A DNA stretch of 7,270 nucleotides from the NCBI GenBank assembly GCA_947570515.1, contig CANOUM010000077.1, positions 1-7,270 of the forward strand, given 5' to 3'. Made by a program: the position numbers and the translations under genes. The first letter of the stretch is position 1. Every line of letters starts with the position of its first letter. Below the pieces are notes generated by a model that saw nothing but the letters and a program-made list of their open reading frames with translations, did not search any database and had not been told where the DNA came from. Shown here in pieces: positions 1-5,273 of the stretch. The stretch comes from an uncultured Clostridia bacterium (lineage in GTDB: Bacteria > Bacillota > Clostridia > Lachnospirales > Bianqueaceae).

Positions 1-447
1 GGCATATGTTGTGATAGAAAAGTCCTTAAAAATAGGGGAATCATATACGTACACTTTAGACACACCGCTTTGCAGCAGCTGAGCAGACAGACCGGCATCG
101 CCGTCACAGATGAGTACGGCGTAAACGGGATGTCCGGTAACCTGTGCAAGTTCCTGCGCCTTGCCGATGAGCTCAAAGGTGACGGGGTGGATGCTGCCAT
201 CGCTGCAGTCGGCAAATACGGCAATGCCATTCCAAGCGGATTTGTTTACGCTTTCAGGCGCTGCCTCCTCTATGTATTCGATCGCGCCGGCAGGTCCTTT
301 ACGCACACACATCCTGCACATTTTGCAGGCAGCGTTGATCTGCAGCGTTTCATTTTCATAGGAGATGGCCGAGAACGGACAGAGCTTTACGAGCTGCTCG
401 GCCGCAGCCGCATCGATTTTTTCATGATGAATTTTCAGTTCAGCCAT
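1..447 (-). CDS. etfA: Electron transfer flavoprotein alpha subunit with N-terminal ferredoxin-like domain (partial, 3' end outside window)
   Basis: The reading frame is open from ATG at 447 to the window edge and gives 149 residues, under half of a typical ferredoxin-type EtfA. Residues 1-60 form a half-ferredoxin: C41-x2-C44-x2-C47 plus C23 in LCPFSAI supply four ligands for one [4Fe-4S] cluster. The ligands for a second cluster are missing, since the expected later Cys-Pro is K50-G51-P52. From about residue 73 the EtfA flavodoxin-like fold begins, with IHPVTFELIGKAQELA and KVYVYDSP; the FAD-binding C-terminal domain lies outside. EtfA pairs with EtfB in the cytoplasm to shuttle electrons between NADH, ferredoxin and a flavin dehydrogenase. 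Ferredoxin-bearing EtfA proteins are known from bifurcating complexes such as CarE of caffeyl-CoA reductase and the lactate dehydrogenase-Etf complex. The start follows AAGGAGGG and lies 12 nt after the etfB stop, so the two genes are co-transcribed. The partner dehydrogenase is not visible. Confidence 0.94.
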   Translation of the reverse strand, partial: MAELKIHHEKIDAAAAEQLVKLCPFSAISYENETLQINAACKMCRMCVRKGPAGAIEYIEEAAPESVNKSAWNGIAVFADCSDGSIHPVTFELIGKAQELAQVTGHPVYAVLICDGDAGLSAQLLQSGVSKVYVYDSPIFKDFSITTYA

Positions 448-459
448 AGTCGTCCCTCC

Positions 460-1248
460 TTATATAAATTTCTGCGCCTTCAAAAGAGAAAACAGCTGCT
501 CAGAAACATGGCTGCCCTCCATAAAGACGCGCTCTGTATTTTTTTCAGGCGGAAAAATGCGTTCCACCTGCGTGGGCGACCCCGTAAGGCCATAATGCGA
601 AGCATCAGCATCGGCGAAGTCATCCAGAGATAGGGTAGTGATCAGATCATGGCGTCCGGCCGCAGCGCATTTGCGTTTATAAGAAGGAAGCCTTGGCGTA
701 TTGATCTCGCCATCGGTGCAGAGCAGGCAGGGCAGAGCGATCTCTGCTTCGAGCACCGTATCGCCCAGCTCACAGGAGCAGAGCATGCGTCCATTTGCCG
801 CATGGGCGGCCCGGTGCACATTGGCATAATGCGGCAGATGAAGAAATTCTGCCATCTCCGCGCCCACCTGCGCTGTATCGCCGTCGGTCGTCTGCTTGCC
901 GCAGAGAATCAGGTCGTAGCCGCCGAGGGCGGAAATCGCTGACGAAATCGTGTAGGAGGTGGCCAACACGTCGGCGCCGGCAAAGCGTCTGTCGCTGATA
1001 AGATAGCCGCGGTCGGCGCCCATGTAGATGGCCTCCATGAGCACGGCCTTGGCCGCATCGGGTCCCATGGTAACGACCGTTACGCTGCCGCCGTGGGCTT
1101 CTTTGAGCGTGAGGGCCATTTCCAGCGCATAGAGGTCATAGGGATTCATCTTGCTTTCGACGCCGTCGCGGATGAGGACGCCGGTCACGGGATCTACCTT
1201 GACGTTGGAGCTGCTGGGGACCTGTTTGATACAAACAATGATATTCAT
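460..1248 (-). CDS. etfB: Electron transfer flavoprotein beta subunit
   Basis: This 262-residue protein has the normal EtfB length and carries the family hallmarks. These are the N-terminal MNIIVCIKQVP strand, MNPYDLYALE (34-43), the signature GKQTTDGDTAQVG (117-129) that contacts the nucleotide or second flavin, and the C-terminal GSPTQVERIFPPE (223-235). In bifurcating ETFs this subunit holds the bifurcating FAD and receives electrons from NADH; non-bifurcating ETFs hold AMP there. The half-ferredoxin on the adjacent etfA favours the bifurcating type, although sequence reading alone does not prove it. The ATG at 1248 is preceded by GAGGA at a good distance. An extended -10 promoter lies just upstream (1281-1309), so etfBA forms its own transcription unit, separated from the upstream GNAT gene by a terminator. 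The second gene, etfA, begins 12 nt downstream. Confidence 0.97.
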   Translation of the reverse strand: MNIIVCIKQVPSSSNVKVDPVTGVLIRDGVESKMNPYDLYALEMALTLKEAHGGSVTVVTMGPDAAKAVLMEAIYMGADRGYLISDRRFAGADVLATSYTISSAISALGGYDLILCGKQTTDGDTAQVGAEMAEFLHLPHYANVHRAAHAANGRMLCSCELGDTVLEAEIALPCLLCTDGEINTPRLPSYKRKCAAAGRHDLITTLSLDDFADADASHYGLTGSPTQVERIFPPEKNTERVFMEGSHVSEQLFSLLKAQKFI

Positions 1249-1280
1249 AGGGTTCCTCGCTTTCGAAATTTGGTACTTCT

Positions 1281-1309
1281 ACTGTAGCATATTCGAGGGG
1301 CGTTTGCAA
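1281..1309 (-). promoter_or_regulatory. Predicted sigma-A-type promoter of etfBA
   Basis: Read on the minus strand, a TTGCAA -35 box (1304-1309) is followed by a 17-bp spacer and TACAGT as -10 (1281-1286). The TG dinucleotide one base before the -10 makes it an extended -10. Each box matches the consensus at 4 of 6 positions. The expected transcription start leaves a 5' UTR of about 25 nt before the etfB ribosome binding site. No operator is evident. Confidence 0.6.
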
Positions 1310-1354
1310 TGAAATCATGTGTGGTTTTGGGAGAAGGAAAGGGGCTTTCTGAAA

Positions 1355-1390
1355 TATAAAATAAGGGGACGCTGCAGTGACAGCATCCCC
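1355..1390 (-). terminator. Intrinsic terminator of the GNAT gene
   Basis: On the minus strand GGGGATGCTG (1390-1381) pairs with CAGCGTCCCC (1374-1365) around a 6-nt loop, giving 10 pairs including one U-G wobble. A T-rich tail, TTATTTTATATTT, follows. It begins 7 nt after the acetyltransferase stop codon. On the plus strand the wobble becomes a mismatch and no T-run follows, so it is probably one-directional. It separates the GNAT unit from etfBA. Confidence 0.85.
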
Positions 1391-1397
1391 CGTCTCA

Positions 1398-1904
1398 TCA
1401 TGTTTCAAAAAAGAAAATATCGCTGGCCGTACCGTCCGGGTAAAGAGCCTTCTCATATCCTTGCTCAAGCCTGAAATTTCCGCCCGTACACTCTGCAATC
1501 ACGCGATCCCAAAAGTAAACGCTGGGTAAATTATGCGGATGACGGCGTAGCTGCCAGCGTCCATGAAAGCGGCTCAGAACTTCCTTTACCGCCCAGCGTC
1601 CCAGGCCGCAGCGCCGGTATTTGTGCAGGATAAAAAATTCAGAGAGGGAATAATCGGTGGGTTCATCCGCCTCCGCAAAATCATTCACCATTACAAAGCC
1701 GGCCAGCTTGCCGTCTGCCTTAATAAAAAAGGCCCAGCGATTTTTTTCAGTCCAGTAATAATCCAAATAAGGGTAATCATACAAACCAAGCGCATTGACG
1801 TCGCACAGATCGTATTGCGAAAATTCATACATATATTTTTCCAGCAGATTACGAAGAATTTCCTTCTGTTCTGCCTGCACAGGCACCAGTTCTCTTTGCA
1901 TCAT
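1398..1904 (-). CDS. GNAT-family N-acetyltransferase (COG5628-like)
   Basis: The product is a 168-residue cytoplasmic protein predicted to move an acetyl group from acetyl-CoA to an unknown amine. The GNAT fold shows as a helical N-terminus (LRNLLEKYMYEFSQYD), a central strand pair (WAFFIKADGKLAGFVMVN, 57-74), a beta-4 strand (SLSEFFILHKYRR) and motif A R97-x2-G100-x-G102 for binding the acetyl-CoA pyrophosphate. The later NLPSVYFWDRVI matches motif B. The overall pattern resembles the uncharacterised COG5628 predicted acetyltransferases. I chose ATG 1904 because GGAAGGAGG lies 8 nt upstream. The frame stays open to another start at 1970, but that stretch overlaps the predicted promoter. A second ATG follows immediately at 1901. 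The gene has its own promoter and terminator, so it is monocistronic, and it diverges from the mutS2-like gene. Confidence 0.88.
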   Translation of the reverse strand: MMQRELVPVQAEQKEILRNLLEKYMYEFSQYDLCDVNALGLYDYPYLDYYWTEKNRWAFFIKADGKLAGFVMVNDFAEADEPTDYSLSEFFILHKYRRCGLGRWAVKEVLSRFHGRWQLRRHPHNLPSVYFWDRVIAECTGGNFRLEQGYEKALYPDGTASDIFFFET

Positions 1905-1932
1905 ATCGATAGCCTCCTTCCGCTTTTTACTT

Positions 1933-1961
1933 ACTATATTAAAACGAAACCCAGATGAAAA
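1933..1961 (-). promoter_or_regulatory. Predicted promoter of the GNAT gene
   Basis: On the minus strand TTTTCA (1956-1961) is followed by a 17-bp spacer and TATAGT (1933-1938), matching the consensus boxes at 4 and 5 of 6 positions. The predicted start lies about 20 nt before the acetyltransferase ATG, which supports the start at 1904. It is back-to-back with the leader promoter at 1993, about 30 bp away. Confidence 0.55.
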
Positions 1962-1992
1962 GGAGCGCAAACGTCTATAATTATTTTCTCCC

Positions 1993-2021
1993 TTGACGGA
2001 AGGCGTGCCAAAACCTATACT
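1993..2021 (+). promoter_or_regulatory. Promoter of the mutS2-like gene and its leader
   Basis: TTGACG (1993-1998) is followed by a 17-bp spacer and TATACT (2016-2021). Both boxes match the sigma-A consensus at 5 of 6 positions, the best promoter in the window. Transcription should start near 2028 and give a leader of about 265 nt before the mutS2-like ATG. A strong promoter feeding a strong terminator is typical of attenuation control. Confidence 0.8.
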
Positions 2022-2053
2022 AAACCTAGAATAAGACTAAAAGGAGGGTGTTT

Positions 2054-2083
2054 ATGTCGGAGAGCACTGTATTGGTAAAATAA
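2054..2083 (+). CDS. Predicted 9-residue leader peptide (MSESTVLVK)
   Basis: A short ORF starts with ATG at 2054 and ends with TAA at 2081-2083. It is preceded by AAGGAGG (2041-2047) at an ideal 6-nt distance, one of the strongest ribosome binding sites in the window. It lies about 26 nt after the predicted transcription start and just before the attenuator pairings, the place where antibiotic- or stall-sensing leader peptides are found. It has no run of one amino acid, which argues against classical amino-acid attenuation. I recognise no proven arrest motif, although the hydrophobic VLV end followed by lysine is compatible with drug-dependent stalling. Translation is inferred from the ribosome binding site and context only. 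Confidence 0.65.
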   Translation: MSESTVLVK

Positions 2084-2148
2084 GAACTTCTACCTTTACA
2101 GCCGGCGTAGGCCATCCATTTGGGTCTTTTTTGCGTGGAAATTTCCGT

Positions 2149-2184
2149 GCCCGCAGTGTAAAGGTAGCACTGCGGGCTTTTTTT
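2149..2184 (+). terminator. Intrinsic terminator in the mutS2-like leader (attenuator terminator)
   Basis: GCCCGCAGTG (2149-2158) and CACTGCGGGC (2168-2177) form a perfect 10-bp GC-rich stem with a 9-nt loop, followed by seven T residues (2178-2184). It sits about 110 nt upstream of the mutS2-like ATG and on the same strand, so it must be overcome for the gene to be expressed. No other gene needs it, because the neighbouring GNAT gene runs the other way. Confidence 0.9.
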
Positions 2185-2191
2185 ATGCGCA

Positions 2192-2234
2192 GGGCCGCAC
2201 AGATGAAATTTGCCGCTAATGCGGCGTGCGGTCC
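2192..2234 (+). other. Two-tier RNA stem-loop in the mutS2-like 5' UTR
   Basis: GGGCCGCAC (2192-2200) pairs with GTGCGGTCC (2226-2234) over 9 bp with one G-U wobble. Inside it, GCCGC (2212-2216) and GCGGC (2221-2225) form a second hairpin with a TAAT loop that stacks directly on the outer stem. There is no T-run afterwards, so it is not a terminator. It lies between the attenuator terminator and the ribosome binding site. It could stabilise the read-through mRNA or affect translation; its role is unknown. Confidence 0.5.
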
Positions 2235-2292
2235 GCGGCGAGTAGGGACGATAAATCTTCCCCGCTCGATTGTTAAAAATCAGGAGGAAATC

Positions 2293-4176
2293 ATGAACAC
2301 AGAAATTATATTAGAATTTAATAAAATCAAAACACAGCTTAGCGAATACGCCATGTCCGAAGGGGCAAGGAAGCACCTTTCTGACCTCAGCCCCGCGATG
2401 GGCGAAGGCCTATGCTATAGTCAGCTGGAAGAAACCACCCGTGCCAGACAAACTCTCGATGCCTGCGGCACACCGCCTCTTACGGCAATGCCGGAAATTG
2501 ACAAAATCCTTGCGCTGAGCGAAGCGGGCAGTGTACTCACGCCTGCACAGCTTTTGGGCATCAGCGGTTTCATCACCGCTTGTCAGCGGATGGAAGGATA
2601 TTTAAAGCGGACAGAAGATCCAGTGATGCATTCGTACGGGGCAGCGCTGCAGGGAGCATCGCAGCTGCAAAATGATATTTTGGAAGCCATTCAGGGCGAT
2701 CGGGTGCAGGACAGGGCGAGTACGCAGCTTTTTGATATACGACGCGGTATAGAACGGCTGGAGGAAAAGGTGCAGCAAAAGCTGAGTTCATTGCTGCGCG
2801 CACAGAAATCGATATTTTCAGATGCCTATCCGGTGAAGCGAAACGGACGGTATACCCTGCCGGTGAAACGAGAAATGAAGGGGCGTATGCCCGGAACCGT
2901 TGTCGACTATTCTGCGAGCGGCGGAACCTGCTTTATTGAGCCGTCAGCGGTGACGGAGCTCACGCAGCAGGTTTTGACATTACAAGTAGAGGAAGAAAAC
3001 GAAGTATTGCGGATTCTATATACACTGACCGACGCTGTGGCGCTGGAGGCAGAGGTAATCCGCGCCAATCAGCGTATTATGGAGGAGCTTGACTTTATCT
3101 TTGCGAAAGGCAGGCTCAGTCAGGCTCTTGGCGCTCGCGCGCCGGAAATGGGGCTGGAGCGAAGGATCGAGATTCGGCAGGGCAGACATCCGCTCATTCC
3201 AAAGGAGAAATGTGTGCCGCTGGAGCTAAGCATGGGGGCGGACCGGCAGGGAGTGACGATCACGGGACCCAATACCGGCGGCAAAACGGTAGCGCTGAAG
3301 ACGGTGGGGCTTTTGTCGATGATGGCGCAGTGCGGACTGCATGTGCCGGTAGGTGAGGGGACATACCTGTGTATGCATAGTCAGTATCTATGTGATATTG
3401 GGGACGGACAAAGCATTTCGGAAAACCTGTCCACATTTTCAGCGCATATGACGAATGTGAAGGAGATTCTGGAGAAAGTCAATGAGCAGAGCTTGGTGCT
3501 GCTCGATGAGCTGGGCTCCGGGACGGATCCGGCAGAAGGCATGGGGCTGGCGATTGCTGTGTTAGAAGAACTTCGCAATAGAGGCTGTTTATTTTTGGTG
3601 ACGACGCATTACCCGGAGGTGAAGACGTTTGCAGAGCTGACGCCGGGTGTGGTGAATGCGCGCATGGCGTTCGACCGGGAGTCGCTGCAGCCCCAGTACC
3701 GGCTGGAAATGGGCAAAGCAGGGGAGAGCTGCGCGCTTCATATCGCGAAGAAGCTGGGATTTGGAGAGACGATTTTGCACCGGGCGCGTGAGGTGGCGTA
3801 TGAAGGCAAGCTGGCAGCGCCAGAGGAGGTCAAAGGGCAGCCGAAAAGCCGGGGACCGAAGCTGCAGCGGCAGGCAGCCGATCGCAGGCATCAGGCGAGA
3901 TTTACAATGGGAGATAGCGTGATGGTGTACCCGCAAAAAGAGATTGGGATTATCTATCAGCCGGAGGATGAAGAAGGCATGCTGGTTGTGCAGATCAAGG
4001 GCCGAAAGCGGAAGTTCTCTTATAAGCGGGTCAAGCTGCTGGCTCCGGCTTCGGAGCTGTATCCGCCGGACTATGATTTTTCGATTATCTTCGATTCGGT
4101 CGAAAATAGAAAAGCGCGTCACCAGATGAGCAAGCATCACGTGGAGGGGCTGGTGATTGAGCACAAAGAGGACTAA
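2293..4176 (+). CDS. MutS2-like ATPase without Smr domain
   Basis: The product is a 627-residue relative of MutS2, clearly shorter than B. subtilis MutS2 (about 785). The MutS core has NGRYTLPVK (184-192) and SASGGTCFIEP (207-217). The ABC-type ATPase carries Walker A GPNTGGKT (325-332), the signature segment ENLSTFSAHM (377-386), Walker B LLDE with D405 and E406, the D-loop GSGTDP (408-413) and H439 in TTHY, so ATP hydrolysis should be intact. The charged linker after the ATPase is short. A KOW-like region starts near F537 (MGDSVMVYPQKEIG), followed by a lineage-type tail (ELYPPDYDFSIIF, VENRKARHQM). No Smr nuclease domain follows. MutS2 is known to bind and split collided ribosomes and was earlier linked to suppressing recombination; the role of this form is inferred. 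ATG 2293 follows AGGAGGAA. An in-frame extension to 2131 crosses the terminator and is rejected. Expression is probably controlled by the leader attenuator. Confidence 0.92.
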   Translation: MNTEIILEFNKIKTQLSEYAMSEGARKHLSDLSPAMGEGLCYSQLEETTRARQTLDACGTPPLTAMPEIDKILALSEAGSVLTPAQLLGISGFITACQRMEGYLKRTEDPVMHSYGAALQGASQLQNDILEAIQGDRVQDRASTQLFDIRRGIERLEEKVQQKLSSLLRAQKSIFSDAYPVKRNGRYTLPVKREMKGRMPGTVVDYSASGGTCFIEPSAVTELTQQVLTLQVEEENEVLRILYTLTDAVALEAEVIRANQRIMEELDFIFAKGRLSQALGARAPEMGLERRIEIRQGRHPLIPKEKCVPLELSMGADRQGVTITGPNTGGKTVALKTVGLLSMMAQCGLHVPVGEGTYLCMHSQYLCDIGDGQSISENLSTFSAHMTNVKEILEKVNEQSLVLLDELGSGTDPAEGMGLAIAVLEELRNRGCLFLVTTHYPEVKTFAELTPGVVNARMAFDRESLQPQYRLEMGKAGESCALHIAKKLGFGETILHRAREVAYEGKLAAPEEVKGQPKSRGPKLQRQAADRRHQARFTMGDSVMVYPQKEIGIIYQPEDEEGMLVVQIKGRKRKFSYKRVKLLAPASELYPPDYDFSIIFDSVENRKARHQMSKHHVEGLVIEHKED

Positions 4177-4191
4177 ACAGAGAAGAAATGG

Positions 4192-4220
4192 TTGGAAAAT
4201 CAAGCGGTAAGTGATATGAT
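4192..4220 (+). promoter_or_regulatory. Predicted promoter of the oxidoreductase-phosphotransferase-permease operon
   Basis: TTGGAA (4192-4197), a 17-bp spacer and TATGAT (4215-4220) match the consensus at 4 and 5 of 6 positions. TG at 4212-4213 gives an extended -10. No terminator is visible between the mutS2-like stop (4176) and this point, so read-through from mutS2 may add to expression. The predicted start is about 24 nt before the ATG. Confidence 0.65.
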
Positions 4221-4250
4221 AAGGAAAAAGCAGGAGGAGATCTGATCAAA

Positions 4251-5273
4251 ATGAAAAAACTACGGTTTGGCGTGATTGGAGCCGGCGGCATTGCACGGAC
4301 GAGGACAATTCCCGGGATCGTGCTGGCGGGTAATGCCGAGCTTGCTGCCATCATGGATGTAAATGAGAAGCTTCTGGCAGAGATGGCGCAGCAGTATGGC
4401 GTGAAGGGATATCAAAGTGCTGAGGAGCTGCTGGCCGATCCGCAGATTGATGCGGTGTATATTGCATCGCCCGTATTTGCTCATCTGGAGCAGGTGAAGG
4501 CAGCGGCGGCGGCCGGAAAGCATATTTTGGTGGAAAAGCCCGCAGGACGCACAGCAGAGGAATGCGCGCAGATGCTTTCAGCTTGTGAAGCGGCAGGCGT
4601 ACAGATCGGGGTGGGATTTATGATGCGTTTTCACACCTACCACCGGCAGCTGCGGGAGATCATTGCAAAGGGGGCACTTGGTCAGATTGTATCAGCGCGT
4701 GCGCAGCAGGTCTTTTGGTATCCGGATATTCCCAATTGCTGGCGGCAGCAAAAAGCGCTTTCCGGCGGAGGCGCGCTGATGGATGTGGGGATTCACAACA
4801 TTGATCTGATTGAATATATCGTGAGCAGCCCTGTAAAGCGCATTAGCGGCTTTACACAGACGCGGACCATTAGCTATGATGTAGATGATGTGTGCAATTT
4901 GCTGATTCAGCTGGAAAACGGCGCTGTTGCTTATATCGACGGTGCATTCAATATGCATGCCGCCCCGGGCGGCAACCTGCTGGAGATATATGGAACCAGG
5001 GGGACAGTGCTCATACAGGGAAGCATCGGGCAGCAGGAGGCCGGCGATCCAAAGGCGTTTTATATGGATGAAGAGGGCAAACGGCAGATGCTGCCGCTGC
5101 AGGGGGATTTTGGCAATTTATATCAAAAAGAGATAGAAGGTTTTGCCTCGGCTGTTTTGGAGGGCCGGCCGGTGCCGGTTCCTCTTACGGAAGGAATGCA
5201 TATCCAGCGGGTAGCAGAGGCCGCCTATCAGGCGCAGGCGGAGGGCCGCACAGTTGAAGTGGAAGAGGGATGA
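4251..5273 (+). CDS. Gfo/Idh/MocA-family NAD(P)-dependent oxidoreductase
   Basis: This 340-residue cytoplasmic enzyme has the usual length and order of the family. It begins with a Rossmann nucleotide-binding motif, FGVIGAGGIA (6-15). VEKPAG follows, with E95-K96-P97, whose lysine is the conserved family residue near the nicotinamide. The C-terminal substrate domain has GGGALMDVGIHNIDL, with D178 and H182 as the likely catalytic and binding pair. Family members oxidise or reduce hydroxyl groups on sugars, inositols and related polyols; the substrate here cannot be told. The ATG follows AGGAGGAG at 4232-4239, a slightly long 11-nt spacing, but no better start is seen. The stop overlaps the next start as ATGA, so translation of the two proteins is probably coupled. 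It is the first gene of a three-gene operon. Confidence 0.95.
   Translation: MKKLRFGVIGAGGIARTRTIPGIVLAGNAELAAIMDVNEKLLAEMAQQYGVKGYQSAEELLADPQIDAVYIASPVFAHLEQVKAAAAAGKHILVEKPAGRTAEECAQMLSACEAAGVQIGVGFMMRFHTYHRQLREIIAKGALGQIVSARAQQVFWYPDIPNCWRQQKALSGGGALMDVGIHNIDLIEYIVSSPVKRISGFTQTRTISYDVDDVCNLLIQLENGAVAYIDGAFNMHAAPGGNLLEIYGTRGTVLIQGSIGQQEAGDPKAFYMDEEGKRQMLPLQGDFGNLYQKEIEGFASAVLEGRPVPVPLTEGMHIQRVAEAAYQAQAEGRTVEVEEG

Larger units (their letters stand above)
2028..2184 (+). promoter_or_regulatory. Predicted translation-dependent transcription attenuator
   Basis: Three mutually exclusive pairings can be drawn. (1) GGTAAAA (2074-2080), the last codons of the leader ORF, can pair with TTCTACC (2088-2094) with one mismatch and the stop codon in the loop. 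(2) CTACCTTTACA (2090-2100) is perfectly complementary, over 11 bp, to TGTAAAGGTAG (2157-2167), which is the terminator loop plus its top two stem bases. (3) The terminator stem is 2149-2158 with 2168-2177. A ribosome held on the last leader codons would melt pairing 1 and free 2090-2100 to form pairing 2. Pairing 2 would compete with the terminator and allow read-through. Between these lie a weak hairpin before T6 (2109-2132) and a 7-bp hairpin around GGAAATTTCC (2133-2150). The pairings are seen in the sequence; the switching is inferred. Confidence 0.68.

Noticed and set aside
70..633. 187-codon plus-strand ORF
   Set aside because: It lies antisense to etfA and the end of etfB, which have clear family motifs on the other strand. 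Its translation has no recognisable domain, and no ribosome binding site is seen.
1905..1970. 22-residue extension of the acetyltransferase to 1970
   Set aside because: It overlaps the predicted promoter and has no ribosome binding site, while GGAAGGAGG precedes ATG 1904.
2131..2292. In-frame N-terminal extension of the mutS2-like gene from TTG 2131
   Set aside because: It runs through the terminator hairpin and T7 and has no ribosome binding site. The family N-terminus and a strong AGGAGGAA site both fit ATG 2293.
2028..2292. T-box, metabolite riboswitch or amino-acid attenuator as explanation of the leader
   Set aside because: No T-box consensus or riboswitch core that I know is present, and the leader peptide has no repeated regulatory codon. 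The leader ORF with competing hairpins fits stall-dependent attenuation better.
3589..4203. 204-codon minus-strand ORF
   Set aside because: It is the antisense shadow of the ATPase and C-terminal coding region of the mutS2-like gene. No domain is recognised.
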